Source: Haliotis asinina | Lineage: Eukaryota > Mollusca > Gastropoda > Lepetellida > Haliotidae | NCBI RefSeq assembly: GCF_037392515.1 | Contig: NC_090285.1 | Coordinates: 2,111,501 to 2,175,500 of the forward strand | Direction of reading: 5' to 3' | DNA: 64,000 nt | In this document: in pieces, positions 20,533 through 32,185 of the stretch | Numbering within the stretch: position 1 is the first letter of the stretch | How the letters are laid out: each line of letters opens with the position of its first letter | Position numbers and translations under genes: made by a program | The notes under the pieces: model-generated | Databases searched by the model: none | What the model was told of the DNA's origin: nothing | Seen by the model: only the letters and a program-made list of their open reading frames with translations

Positions 20533-21018
20533 CACTCTTTTGGTTTTTTTTGCGCCTCTGGGGGTTGAAAAAGAGGCCTCCAAACGCGTGTCTCCTGGTA
20601 AGAACACCTAGTCTGTGACGCAATGTGATTGTTGTCAGTGATGTCACGTTTCTGTGACGTCAGGCCATTGTGAGGTCACAGGTGAGTCTTTCTATAGATA
20701 TCAGAACGTTGGAATGAGAGAACGTGTCCATTTACATGACTCCATTTGAAGTTGATGTAAGGACGGAATGTTGTGCAGCTTTTAGCATTGTCCCACAGCA
20801 ATCGGTGTCAGGCTGTCAATGAAGCAGTAATACCGTCAGTTCTACGTTGGATTACACACAATATTTCACTTCACAGCATCGCTGAGATAACAGAAAATGT
20901 CCACAGCAAATTATATATATCAACATGATGTATAGTCATGGAGTAATTCATTTGTACTTTCTTCAGTCAGAGATGAACTCGACGTTTCTCCAGCTGTCTT
21001 CCTGCAGGAATAAAAAGT

Positions 21019-21090
21019 TGCGTCGGCCGGGAATCGAACCCGGATCGACTGCTTGGAAGGCAACCATGCTAACCTTTACACCACCGACGC
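21019..21090 (-). tRNA. tRNA-Gly-TCC: tRNA-Gly (TCC)
   Basis: Consensus; class H flank; 9 bp insertion and the CCAGCTGTCTTC spacer variant. Confidence 0.97.
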
Positions 21091-21407
21091 TGACCATGCT
21101 AAGCTTTGTTGAATAGGCATCTTAATGAAATTTGCTGATTGATTGGCCACGCTTCGAGGCACGCCACTAAACGAGACGGCTTACGTCACAAACTGAATGA
21201 AATTGGGCTTTGGAAATGTATTTCTGTCTTATGCAACGAGGGTCTACAATCTACGAAGCACTGATAACAAATTGTATTTAAATGAAGAGGACACTGCATT
21301 TGCATCCATATGGAGTAAATGGACACGTCAACTGAACACTTCCTCCTTGCCAGCTGTCTTCTTTAACTTAAGAATGAGAAGCTAAGAAAAGGCACTGTTA
21401 ATGTGAA

Positions 21408-21478
21408 GCATCGGTGGTCTGGTGGTAGAATACTCGCCTGCCACGCGGGTGACCCGGGTTCGATTCCCGGTCGATGCA
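21408..21478 (+). tRNA. tRNA-Gly-GCC: tRNA-Gly (GCC), A14G variant
   Basis: A14G with GTTAATGTGAA flank; last copy of this type. Tail T4-GGG-T7, as at 12902. Confidence 0.82.
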
Positions 21479-21964
21479 CACTCTTTTGGGTTTTTTTGCG
21501 CCTCTGGGGGTTGAAAAAGAGGCCTCCAAACGCGTGTCTCCTGGTAAGAACACCTAGTCTGTGACGCAATGTGATTGTTGTCAGTGATGTCACGTTTCTG
21601 TGACGTGAGGACATTGTGAGGTCACAGGTGAGTCTTTCTATATATATCAGAACGTTGGAATGAGAGAACGTGTCCATTTACATGACTCCATTTGAAGTTG
21701 ATGTAAGGACGGAATGTTGTGCAGCTTTTAGCATTGTCCCACAGCAATCGGTGTCAGGCTGTCAATGAAGCAGTAATACCGTCAGTTCTACGTTGGATTA
21801 CACACAATATTTCACTTCACAGCATGGCTGAGATAACAGAAAGTGTCCACAGCAAATTATATATATCAACATGATGTATAGTCATGGAGTAATTCATTTG
21901 TACTTTCTTCAGTCAGAGATGAACTCGACGTTTCTCTAGCTATGTTCCTGCAGGAATAAAAAGT

Positions 21965-22036
21965 TGCGTCGGCCGGGAATCGAACCCGGATCGACTGCTT
22001 GGAAGGCAACCATGCTAACCTTTACACCACCGACGC
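21965..22036 (-). tRNA. tRNA-Gly-TCC: tRNA-Gly (TCC)
   Basis: Consensus; isolated class A flank among class H units; 9 bp insertion in the spacer. Confidence 0.97.
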
Positions 22037-22353
22037 TGACCATGCTAGGATTGGTTGAATAGGCATCTTAATGAAATTTGCTGATTGATTGGCCACGCTT
22101 CGAGGCACGCCACTAAACGAGACGGCTTACGTCACAAACTGAATGAAATTGGGCTTTGGAAATGTATTTCTGTCTTATGCAACGAGGGTCTACAATCTAC
22201 GAAGCACTGATAACAAATTGTATTTAAATGAAGAGGACACTGCATTTGCATCCATATGGAGTAAATGGACACGTCAACTGAACACTTCCTCCTTGCCAGC
22301 TGTCTTCTTTAACTTAAGAATGGGAAGCTAAGAAAAGGCACTGTTAGTGTGAA

Positions 22354-22424
22354 GCATCGGTGGTCTAGTGGTAGAATACTCGCCTGCCACGCGGGTGACC
22401 CGGGTTCGATTCCCGGTCGATGCA
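22354..22424 (+). tRNA. tRNA-Gly-GCC: tRNA-Gly (GCC)
   Basis: Consensus; AATGGGAAGC flank. Tail T4-GG-T8. Confidence 0.97.
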
Positions 22425-22901
22425 CACTCTTTTGGTTTTTTTTGCGCCTCTGGGGGTTGAAAAAGAGGCCTCCAAACGCGTGTCTCCTGGTAAGAACACC
22501 TAGTCTGTGACGCAATGTGATTGTTGTCAGTGATGTCACGTTTCTGTGACGTCAGGACATTGTGAGGTCACAGGTGAGTCTTTCTATATATATCAGAACG
22601 TTGGAATGAGAGAACGTGTCCATTTACATTGAAGTTGATGTAAGGACGGAATGTTGTGCAGCTTTTAGCATTGTCCCACAGCAATCGGTGTCAGGCTGTC
22701 AATGAAGCAGTAATACCGTCAGTTCTACGTTGGATTACACACAATATTTCACTTCACAGCATGGCTGAGATAACAGAAAGTGTCCACAGCAAATTATATA
22801 TATCAACATGATGTATAGTCATGGAGTAATTCATTTGTACTTTCTTCAGTCAGAGATGAACTCGACGTTTCTCTAGCTATGTTCCTGCAGGAATAAAAAG
22901 T

Positions 22902-22973
22902 TGCGTCGGCCGGGAATCGAACCCGGATCGACTGCTTGGAAGGCAACCATGCTAACCTTTACACCACCGACGC
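22902..22973 (-). tRNA. tRNA-Gly-TCC: tRNA-Gly (TCC)
   Basis: Consensus; unique flank GCCAAGCTTTGATG, a class H derivative. Confidence 0.97.
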
Positions 22974-23290
22974 TGACCATGCCAAGCTTTGATGAATAGG
23001 CATCTTAATGAAATTTGCTGATTGATTGGCCACGCTTCGAGGCACGCCACTAAACGAGACGGCTTACGTCACAAACTGAATGAAATTGGGCTTTGGAAAT
23101 GTATTTCTGTCTTATGCAACGAGGGTCTACAATCTACGAAGCACTGATAACAAATTGTATTTAAATGAAGAGGACACTGCATTTGCATCCATATGGAGTA
23201 AATGGACACGTCAACTGAACACTTCCTCCTTGCCAGCTGTCTTCTTTAACTTAAGAATGAGAAGCTAAGAAAAGGCACTGTTAGTGTGAA

Positions 23291-23361
23291 GCATCGGTGG
23301 TCTAGTGGTAGAATACTCGCCTGCCACGCGGGTGACCCGGGTTCGATTCCCGGTCGATGCA
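23291..23361 (+). tRNA. tRNA-Gly-GCC: tRNA-Gly (GCC)
   Basis: Consensus. Tail T4-GG-T8. The third TGANGTCA octamer downstream is altered to TGAGGTGA here. Confidence 0.97.
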
Positions 23362-23838
23362 CACTCTTTTGGTTTTTTTTGCGCCTCTGGGGGTTGAAAA
23401 AGAGGCCTCCAAACGCGTGTCTCCTGGTAAGAACACCTAGTCTGTGACGCAATGTGATTGTTGTCAGTGATGTCACGTTTCTGTGACGTCAGGACATTGT
23501 GAGGTGACAGGTGAGTCTTTCTATATATATCAGAACGTTGGAATGAGAGAACGTGTCCATTTACATTGAAGTTGATGTAAGGACGGAATGTTGTGCAGCT
23601 TTTAGCATTGTCCCACAGCAATCGGTTTCAGGCTGTCAATGAAGCAGTAATACCGTCAGTTCTACGTTGGATTACACACAATATTTCACTTCACAGCATG
23701 GCTGAGATAACAGAAAGTGTCCACAGCAAATTATATATATCAACATGATGTATAGTCATGGAGTAATTCATTTGTACTTTCTTCAGTCAGAGATGAACTC
23801 GACGTTTCTCTAGCTATGTTCCTGCAGGAATAAAAAGT

Positions 23839-23910
23839 TGCGTCGGCCGGGAATCGAACCCGGATCGACTGCTTGGAAGGCAACCATGCTAACCTTTACA
23901 CCACCGACGC
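23839..23910 (-). tRNA. tRNA-Gly-TCC: tRNA-Gly (TCC)
   Basis: Consensus; class H flank. Confidence 0.97.
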
Positions 23911-24227
23911 TGACCATGCTAAGCTTTGTTGAATAGGCATCTTAATGAAATTTGCTGATTGATTGGCCACGCTTCGAGGCACGCCACTAAACGAGACGGC
24001 TTACGTCACAAACTGAATGAAATTGGGCTTTGGAAATGTATTTCTGTCTTATGCAACGAGGGTCTACAATCTACGAAGCACTGATAACAAATTGTATTTA
24101 AATGAAGAGGACACTGCATTTGCATCCATATGGAGTAAATGGACACGTCAACTGAACACTTCCTCCTTGCCAGCTGTCTTCTTTAACTTAAGAATGGGAA
24201 GCTAAGAAAAGGCACTGTTAGTGTGAA

Positions 24228-24298
24228 GCATCGGTGGTCTAGTGGTAGAATACTCGCCTGCCACGCGGGTGACCCGGTTTCGATTCCCGGTCGATGCA
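24228..24298 (+). tRNA. tRNA-Gly-GCC: tRNA-Gly (GCC), G53T variant
   Basis: G53T in a two-gene unit, so the variant is not tied to three-gene units. Tail T4-GG-T8. The middle octamer downstream reads TGACGTGA. Confidence 0.82.
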
Positions 24299-24775
24299 CA
24301 CTCTTTTGGTTTTTTTTGCGCCTCTGGGGGTTGAAAAAGAGGCCTCCAAACGCGTGTCTCCTGGTAAGAACACCTAGTCTGTGACGCAATGTGATTGTTG
24401 TCAGTGATGTCACGTTTCTGTGACGTGAGGACATTGTGAGGTCACAGGTGAGTCTTTCTATTTATATCAGAACGTTGGAATGAGAGAACGTGTCCATTTA
24501 CATTGAAGTTGATGTAAGGACGGAATGTTGTGCAGCTTTTAGCATTGTCCCACAGCAATCGGTTTCAGGCTGTCAATGAAGCAGTAATACCGTCAGTTCT
24601 ACGTTGGATTACACACAATATTTCACTTCACAGCATGGCTGAGATAACAGAAAGTGTCCACAGCAAATTATATATATCAACATGATGTATAGTCATGGAG
24701 TAATTCATTTGTACTTTCTTCAGTCAGAGATGAACTCGACGTTTCTCTAGCTATGTTCCTGCAGGAATAAAAAGT

Positions 24776-24847
24776 TGCGTCGGCCGGGAATCGAACCCGG
24801 ATCGACTGCTTGGAAGGCAACCATGCTAACCTTTACACCACCGACGC
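24776..24847 (-). tRNA. tRNA-Gly-TCC: tRNA-Gly (TCC)
   Basis: Consensus; class H flank. Confidence 0.97.
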
Positions 24848-25164
24848 TGACCATGCTAAGCTTTGTTGAATAGGCATCTTAATGAAATTTGCTGATTGAT
24901 TGGCCACGCTTCGAGGCACGCCACTAAACGAGACGGCTTACGTCACAAACTGAATGAAATTGGGCTTTGGAAATGTATTTCTGTCTTATGCAACGAGGGT
25001 CTACAATCTACGAAGCACTGATAACAAATTGTATTTAAATGAAGAGGACACTGCATTTGCATCCATATGGAGTAAATGGACACGTCAACTGAACACTTCC
25101 TCCTTGCCAGCTGTCTTCTTTAACTTAAGAATGAGAAGCTAAGAAAAGGCACTGTTAGCGTGAA

Positions 25165-25235
25165 GCATCGGTGGTCTAGTGGTAGAATACTCGCCTGCCA
25201 CGCGGGTGACCCGGGTTCGATTCCCGGTCGATGCA
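25165..25235 (+). tRNA. tRNA-Gly-GCC: tRNA-Gly (GCC)
   Basis: Consensus body; upstream flank GTTAGCGTGAA. Tail T4-GG-T8. Confidence 0.97.
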
Positions 25236-25721
25236 CACTCTTTTGGTTTTTTTTGCGCCTCTGGGGGTTGAAAAAGAGGCCTCCAAACGCGTGTCTCCTG
25301 GTAAGAACACCTAGTCTGTGACGCAATGTGATTGTTGTCAGTGATGTCACGTTTCTGTGACGTCAGGCCATTGTGAGGTCACAGGTGAGTCTTTCTATAG
25401 ATATCAGAACGTTGGAATGAGAGAACGTGTCCATTTACATGACTCCATTTGAAGTTGATGTAAGGACGGAATGTTGTGCAGCTTTTAGCATTGTCCCACA
25501 GCAATCGGTGTCAGGCTGTCAATGAAGCAGTAATACCGTCAGTTCTACGTTGGATTACACACAATATTTCACTTCACAGCATCGCTGAGATAACAGAAAA
25601 TGTCCACAGCAAATTATACATATCAACATGATGTATAGTCATGGAGTAATTCATTTGTACTTTCTTCAGTCAGAGATGAACTCGACGTTTCTCCAGCTGT
25701 CTTCCTGCAGGAATAAAAAGT

Positions 25722-25793
25722 TGCGTCGGCCGGGAATCGAACCCGGATCGACTGCTTGGAAGGCAACCATGCTAACCTTTACACCACCGACGC
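25722..25793 (-). tRNA. tRNA-Gly-TCC: tRNA-Gly (TCC)
   Basis: Consensus; class H flank; 9 bp insertion and the CCAGCTGTCTTC variant. Confidence 0.97.
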
Positions 25794-26110
25794 TGACCAT
25801 GCTAAGCTTTGTTGAATAGGCATCTTAATGAAATTTGCTGATTGATTGGCCACGCTTCGAGGCACGCCACTAAACGAGACGGCTTACGTCACAAACTGAA
25901 TGAAATTGGGCTTTGGAAATGTATTTCTGTCTTATGCAACGAGGGTCTACAATCTACGAAGCACTGATAACAAATTGTATTTAAATGAAGAGGACACTGC
26001 ATTTGCATCCATATGGAGTAAATGGACACGTCAACTGAACACTTCCTCCTTGCCAGCTGTCTTCTTTAACTTAAGAATGAGAAGCTAAGAAAAGGCACTG
26101 TTAGTGTGAA

Positions 26111-26182
26111 GCATCGGTGGTCTAGTGGTAGAATACTCGCCTGCCACGCGGGTGACCCGGGTTCGATTCCCGGTTTGATGCA
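26111..26182 (+). tRNA. tRNA-Gly-GCC: tRNA-Gly (GCC), extra T before the acceptor stem
   Basis: The 3' strand reads GGTTTGATGCA instead of GGTCGATGCA, so the gene is 72 nt, with one unpaired T between T and acceptor stems and G-U at pairs 6-67 and 7-66. Likely poorly folded or misprocessed. Shared with 29303 and 42857. Tail T4-GGG-T7. Confidence 0.72.
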
Positions 26183-26659
26183 CACTCTTTTGGGTTTTTT
26201 TGCGCCTCTGGGGGTTGAAAAAGAGGCCTCCAAACGCGTGTCTCCTGGTAAGAACACCTAGTCTGTGACGCAATGTGATTGTTGTCAGTGATGTCACGTT
26301 TCTGTGACGTCAGGACATTGTGAGGTCACAGGTGAGTCTTTCTATAGATATCAGAACGTTGGAGTGAGAGAACGTGTCCATTTACATTGAAGTTGATGTA
26401 AGGACGGAATGTTGTGCAGCTTTTAGCATTGTCCCACAGCAATCGGTGTCAGGCTGTCAATGAAGCAGTAATACGGTCAGTTCTACCTTGGATTACACAC
26501 AATATTTCACTTCACAGCATGGCTGAGATAACAGAAAGTGTCCACAGCAAATTATATATATCAACATGATGTATAGTCATGGAGTAATTCATTTGTACTT
26601 TCTTCAGTCAGAGATGAACTCGACGTTTCTCTAGCTATGTTCCTGCAGGAATAAAAAGT

Positions 26660-26731
26660 TGCGTCGGCCGGGAATCGAACCCGGATCGACTGCTTGGAAG
26701 GCAACCATGCTAACCTTTACACCACCGACGC
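26660..26731 (-). tRNA. tRNA-Gly-TCC: tRNA-Gly (TCC)
   Basis: Consensus; class A flank; spacer has the C form of the alternating base. Confidence 0.97.
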
Positions 26732-26923
26732 TGACCATGCTAGGATTGGTTGAATAGGCATCTTAATGAAATTTGCTGATTGATTGGCCACGCTTCGAGG
26801 CACGCCACTAAACGAGACGGCTTACGTCACAAACTGAATGAAATTGGGCTTTGGAAATGTATTTCTGTCTTATGCAACGAGGGTCTACAATCTACGAAGC
26901 ACTGATAACAAATTGTATTTAAA

Positions 26924-27404
26924 TGAAGAGGACACTGCATTTGCATCCATATGGAGTAAATGGACACGTCAACTGAACACTTCCTCCTTGCCAGCTGTCT
27001 TCTTTAACTTAAGAATGAGAAGCTAAGAAAAGGCACTGTTAGTGTGAGATATTTCAGGCTGAGATAACAGAAAGTGTCCACAGCAAATTATATATATCAA
27101 CATGATGTATAGTCATGGAGTAATTCATTTGTACTTTCTTCAGTCAGAGATGAACTCGACGTTTCTCTAGCTATGTTCCTGCAGGAATAAAAAGTTGCGT
27201 CGGCCGGGAATCGAACCCGGATCGACTGCTTGGAAGGCAACCATGCTAACCTTTACACCACCGACGCTGACTGAAGAGGACACTGCATTTGCATCCATAT
27301 GGAGTAAATGGACACGTCAACTGAACACTTCCTCCTTGCCAGCTGTCTTCTTTAACTTAAGAATGAGAAGCTAAGAAAAGGCACTGTTAGTGTGAGATAT
27401 TTCA
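26924..27404. repeat. Scrambled segment with a 348 bp tandem duplication and loss of one Gly-GCC
   Basis: The Gly-GCC expected at 27049 is absent: its upstream flank runs into GATATTTCA and then spacer DNA with 11 bp missing. The Gly-TCC at 27196 is intact but its upstream flank is cut short and joined to TGAAGAGGAC at 27272. The unusual GATATTTCA junction occurs at 27048-27056 and 27396-27404, exactly 348 bp apart, showing that 26924-27271 was duplicated in tandem and the second copy then breaks off at 27404 into a normal Gly-GCC flank. Confidence 0.88.
27196..27267 (-). tRNA. tRNA-Gly-TCC: tRNA-Gly (TCC) in the scrambled segment
   Basis: Consensus body and T5 terminator, but the upstream flank is cut to four bases (TGAC on the + strand) before joining TGAAGAGGAC. 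It has lost both CCAAT motifs and TTACGTCA, and has no Gly-GCC partner before it. Confidence 0.95.
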
Positions 27405-27419
27405 CACTGTTAGTGTGAA

Positions 27420-27490
27420 GCATCGGTGGTCTAGTGGTAGAATACTCGCCTGCCACGCGGGTGACCCGGTTTCGATTCCCGGTCGATGCA
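27420..27490 (+). tRNA. tRNA-Gly-GCC: tRNA-Gly (GCC), G53T variant
   Basis: G53T; first normal gene after the scrambled segment, with only 15 bp of standard upstream flank before the GATATTTCA junction. Tail T4-GG-T8. Confidence 0.8.
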
Positions 27491-27967
27491 CACTCTTTTG
27501 GTTTTTTTTGCGCCTCTGGGGGTTGAAAAAGAGGCCTCCAAACGCGTGTCTCCTGGTAAGAACACCTAGTCTGTGACGCAATGTGATTGTTGTCAGTGAT
27601 GTCACGTTTCTGTGACGTCAGGACATTGTGAGGTCACAGGTGAGTCTTTCTATATATATCAGAACGTTGGAATGAGAGAACGTGTCCATTTACATTGAAG
27701 TTGATGTAAGGACGGAATGTTGTGCAGCTTTTAGCATTGTCCCACAGCAATCGGTGTCAGGCTGTCAATGAAGCAGTAATACCGTCAGTTCTACGTTGGA
27801 TTACACACAATATTTCACTTCACAGCATGGCTGAGATAACAGAAAGTGTCCACAGCAAATTATATATATCAACATGATGTATAGTCATGGAGTAATTCAT
27901 TTGTACTTTCTTCAGTCAGAGATGAACTCGACGTTTCTCTAGCTATGTTCCTGCAGGAATAAAAAGT

Positions 27968-28039
27968 TGCGTCGGCCGGGAATCGAACCCGGATCGACTG
28001 CTTGGAAGGCAACCATGCTAACCTTTACACCACCGACGC
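27968..28039 (-). tRNA. tRNA-Gly-TCC: tRNA-Gly (TCC)
   Basis: Consensus; class H flank. Confidence 0.97.
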
Positions 28040-28356
28040 TGACCATGCTAAGCTTTGTTGAATAGGCATCTTAATGAAATTTGCTGATTGATTGGCCACG
28101 CTTCGAGGCACGCCACTAAACGAGACGGCTTACGTCACAAACTGAATGAAATTGGGCTTTGGAAATGTATTTCTGTCTTATGCAACGAGGGTCTACAATC
28201 TACGAAGCACTGATAACAAATTGTATTTAAATGAAGAGGACACTGCATTTGCATCCATATGGAGTAAATGGACACGTCAACTGAACACTTCCTCCTTGCC
28301 AGCTGTCTTCTTTAACTTAAGAATGAGAAGCTAAGAAAAGGCACTGTTAGTGTGAA

Positions 28357-28427
28357 GCATCGGTGGTCTAGTGGTAGAATACTCGCCTGCCACGCGGGTG
28401 ACCCGGGTTCGATTCCCGGTCGATGCA
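28357..28427 (+). tRNA. tRNA-Gly-GCC: tRNA-Gly (GCC)
   Basis: Consensus. Tail T4-GG-T8; counterpart of 25165. Confidence 0.97.
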
Positions 28428-28913
28428 CACTCTTTTGGTTTTTTTTGCGCCTCTGGGGGTTGAAAAAGAGGCCTCCAAACGCGTGTCTCCTGGTAAGAAC
28501 ACCTAGTCTGTGACGCAATGTGATTGTTGTCAGTGATGTCACGTTTCTGTGACGTCAGGCCATTGTGAGGTCACAGGTGAGTCTTTCTATAGATATCAGA
28601 ACGTTGGAATGAGAGAACGTGTCCATTTACATGACTCCATTTGAAGTTGATGTAAGGACGGAATGTTGTGCAGCTTTTAGCATTGTCCCACAGCAATCGG
28701 TGTCAGGCTGTCAATGAAGCAGTAATACCGTCAGTTCTACGTTGGATTACACACAATATTTCACTTCACAGCATCGCTGAGATAACAGAAAATGTCCACA
28801 GCAAATTATATATATCAACATGATGTATAGTCATGGAGTAATTCATTTGTACTTTCTTCAGTCAGAGATGAACTCGACGTTTCTCCAGCTGTCTTCCTGC
28901 AGGAATAAAAAGT

Positions 28914-28985
28914 TGCGTCGGCCGGGAATCGAACCCGGATCGACTGCTTGGAAGGCAACCATGCTAACCTTTACACCACCGACGC
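28914..28985 (-). tRNA. tRNA-Gly-TCC: tRNA-Gly (TCC)
   Basis: Consensus; class H flank; 9 bp insertion and the CCAGCTGTCTTC variant; counterpart of 25722. Confidence 0.97.
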
Positions 28986-29302
28986 TGACCATGCTAAGCT
29001 TTGTTGAATAGGCATCTTAATGAAATTTGCTGATTGATTGGCCACGCTTCGAGGCACGCCACTAAACGAGACGGCTTACGTCACAAACTGAATGAAATTG
29101 GGCTTTGGAAATGTATTTCTGTCTTATGCAACGAGGGTCTACAATCTACGAAGCACTGATAACAAATTGTATTTAAATGAAGAGGACACTGCATTTGCAT
29201 CCATATGGAGTAAATGGACACGTCAACTGAACACTTCCTCCTTGCCAGCTGTCTTCTTTAACTTAAGAATGAGAAGCTAAGAAAAGGCACTGTTAGTGTG
29301 AA

Positions 29303-29374
29303 GCATCGGTGGTCTAGTGGTAGAATACTCGCCTGCCACGCGGGTGACCCGGGTTCGATTCCCGGTTTGATGCA
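29303..29374 (+). tRNA. tRNA-Gly-GCC: tRNA-Gly (GCC), extra T before the acceptor stem
   Basis: Same 72 nt form as 26111. Tail T4-GGG-T7. Confidence 0.72.
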
Positions 29375-29851
29375 CACTCTTTTGGGTTTTTTTGCGCCTC
29401 TGGGGGTTGAAAAAGAGGCCTCCAAACGCGTGTCTCCTGGTAAGAACACCTAGTCTGTGACGCAATGTGATTGTTGTCAGTGATGTCACGTTTCTGTGAC
29501 GTCAGGACATTGTGAGGTCACAGGTGAGTCTTTCTATAGATATCAGAACGTTGGAATGAGAGAACGTGTCCATTTACATTGAAGTTGATGTAAGGACGGA
29601 ATGTTGTGCAGCTTTTAGCATTGTCCCACAGCAATTGGTGTCAGGCTGTCAATGAAGCAGTAATACCGTCAGTTCTACGTTGGATTACACACAATATTTC
29701 ACTTCACAGCATGGCTGAGATAACAGAAAGTGTCCACAGCAAATTATATATATCAACATGATGTATAGTCATGGAGTAATTCATTTGTACTTTCTTCAGT
29801 CAGAGATGAACTCGACGTTTCTCTAGCTATGTTCCTGCAGGAATAAAAAGT

Positions 29852-29923
29852 TGCGTCGGCCGGGAATCGAACCCGGATCGACTGCTTGGAAGGCAACCAT
29901 GCTAACCTTTACACCACCGACGC
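29852..29923 (-). tRNA. tRNA-Gly-TCC: tRNA-Gly (TCC)
   Basis: Consensus; class H flank, unlike its block counterpart at 26660 which is class A. Confidence 0.97.
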
Positions 29924-30240
29924 TGACCATGCTAAGCTTTGTTGAATAGGCATCTTAATGAAATTTGCTGATTGATTGGCCACGCTTCGAGGCACGCCAC
30001 TAAACGAGACGGCTTACGTCACAAACTGAATGAAATTGGGCTTTGGAAATGTATTTCTGTCTTATGCAACGAGGGTCTACAATCTACGAAGCACTGATAA
30101 CAAATTGTATTTAAATGAAGAGGACACTGCATTTGCATCCATATGGAGTAAATGGACACGTCAACTGAACACTTCCTCCTTGCCAGCTGTCTTCTTTAAC
30201 TTAAGAATGAGAAGCTAAGAAAAGGCACTGTTAGTGTGAA

Positions 30241-30311
30241 GCATCGGTGGTCTAGTGGTAGAATACTCGCCTGCCACGCGGGTGACCCGGGTTCGATTCC
30301 CGGTCGATGCA
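30241..30311 (+). tRNA. tRNA-Gly-GCC: tRNA-Gly (GCC)
   Basis: Consensus. Tail T4-GG-T8. Confidence 0.97.
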
Positions 30312-30788
30312 CACTCTTTTGGTTTTTTTTGCGCCTCTGGGGGTTGAAAAAGAGGCCTCCAAACGCGTGTCTCCTGGTAAGAACACCTAGTCTGTGACGC
30401 AATGTGATTGTTGTCAGTGATGTCACGTTTCTGTGACGTCAGGACATTGTGAGGTCACAGGTGAGTCTTTCTATATATATCAGAACGTTGGAATGAGAGA
30501 ACGTGTCCATTTACATTGAAGTTGATGTAAGGACGGAATGTTGTGCAGCTTTTAGCATTGTCCCACAGCAATCGGTGTCAGGCTGTCAATGAAGCAGTAA
30601 TACCGTCAGTTCTACGTTGGATTACACACAATATTTCACTTCACAGCATGGCTGAGATAACAGAAAGTGTCCACAGCAAATTATATATATCAACATGATG
30701 TATAGTCATGGAGTAATTCATTTGTACTTTCTTCAGTCAGAGATGAACTCGACGTTTCTCTAGCTATGTTCCTGCAGGAATAAAAAGT

Positions 30789-30860
30789 TGCGTCGGCCGG
30801 GAATCGAACCCGGATCGACTGCTTGGAAGGCAACCATGCTAACCTTTACACCACCGACGC
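30789..30860 (-). tRNA. tRNA-Gly-TCC: tRNA-Gly (TCC)
   Basis: Consensus; class H flank. Confidence 0.97.
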
Positions 30861-31177
30861 TGACCATGCTAAGCTTTGTTGAATAGGCATCTTAATGAAA
30901 TTTGCTGATTGATTGGCCACGCTTCGAGGCACGCCACTAAACGAGACGGCTTACGTCACAAACTGAATGAAATTGGGCTTTGGAAATGTATTTCTGTCTT
31001 ATGCAACGAGGGTCTACAATCTACGAAGCACTGATAACAAATTGTATTTAAATGAAGAGGACACTGCATTTGCATCCATATGGAGTAAATGGACACGTCA
31101 ACTGAACACTTCCTCCTTGCCAGCTGTCTTCTTTAACTTAAGAATGGGAAGCTAAGAAAAGGCACTGTTAGTGTGAA

Positions 31178-31248
31178 GCATCGGTGGTCTAGTGGTAGAA
31201 TACTCGCCTGCCACGCGGGTGACCCGGGTTCGATTCCCGGTCGATGCA
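31178..31248 (+). tRNA. tRNA-Gly-GCC: tRNA-Gly (GCC)
   Basis: Consensus; AATGGGAAGC flank. Tail T4-GTA-T7, a form seen only here. Confidence 0.97.
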
Positions 31249-31725
31249 CACTCTTTTGTATTTTTTTGCGCCTCTGGGGGTTGAAAAAGAGGCCTCCAAA
31301 CGCGTGTCTCCTGGTAAGAACACCTAGTCTGTGACGCAATGTGATTGTTGTCAGTGATGTCACGTTTCTGTGACGTCAGGACATTGTGAGGTCACAGGTG
31401 AGTCTTTCTATATATATCAGAACGTTGGAATGAGAGAACGTGTCCATTTACATTGAAGTTGATGTAAGGACGGAATGTTGTGCAGCTTTTAGCATTGTCC
31501 CACAGCAATCGGTGTCAGGCTGTCAATGAAGCAGTAATACCGTCAGTTCTACGTTGGATTACACACAATATTTCACTTCACAGCATGGCTGAGATAACAG
31601 AAAGTGTCCACAGCAAATTATATATATCAACATGATGTATAGTCATGGAGTAATTCATTTGTACTTTCTTCAGTCAGAGATGAACTCGACGTTTCTCTAG
31701 CTATGTTCCTGCAGGAATAAAAAGT

Positions 31726-31797
31726 TGCGTCGGCCGGGAATCGAACCCGGATCGACTGCTTGGAAGGCAACCATGCTAACCTTTACACCACCGACGC
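31726..31797 (-). tRNA. tRNA-Gly-TCC: tRNA-Gly (TCC)
   Basis: Consensus; class A flank. Confidence 0.97.
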
Positions 31798-32114
31798 TGA
31801 CCATGCTAGGATTGGTTGAATAGGCATCTTAATGAAATTTGCTGATTGATTGGCCACGCTTCGAGGCACGCCACTAAACGAGACGGCTTACGTCACAAAC
31901 TGAATGAAATTGGGCTTTGGAAATGTATTTCTGTCTTATGCAACGAGGGTCTACAATCTACGAAGCACTGATAACAAATTGTATTTAAATGAAGAGGACA
32001 CTGCATTTGCATCCATATGGAGTAAATGGACACGTCAACTGAACACTTCCTCCTTGCCAGCTGTCTTCTTTAACTTAAGAATGAGAAGCTAAGAAAAGGC
32101 ACTGTTAGTGTGAA

Positions 32115-32185
32115 GCATCGGTGGTCTAGTGGTAGAATACTCGCCTGCCACGCGGGTGACCCGGGTTCGATTCCCGGTCGATGCA
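32115..32185 (+). tRNA. tRNA-Gly-GCC: tRNA-Gly (GCC)
   Basis: Consensus. Tail T4-GG-T8. Confidence 0.97.

Larger units (their letters stand above)
15520..21187. repeat. Related blocks with 946 then 951 bp units (15520 and 18354)
   Basis: From 15520 and again from 18354, a 946 bp unit with an A14G Gly-GCC and the 9 bp insertion is followed by a 951 bp unit with a 14 bp insertion (GAGGACACTG repeated around TGTG; near 16563-16580 and 19395-19412). Later parts of the two blocks differ, so one block is a mosaic. Confidence 0.8.
24954..26837. repeat. Two-unit block, 1884 bp, copy 1 (copy 2 at 28146-30029)
   Basis: A 946 bp unit carrying the 9 bp insertion and the CAGCATCGCTGAG spacer variant is followed by a 938 bp unit whose Gly-GCC has an extra T before the acceptor stem. 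The same pair in the same order occupies 28146-30029. Confidence 0.88.
28146..30029. repeat. Two-unit block, 1884 bp, copy 2 (copy 1 at 24954-26837)
   Basis: Same order of marker variants as copy 1, with a few single-base differences. The scrambled segment and one further unit part separate the two copies. Confidence 0.88.
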
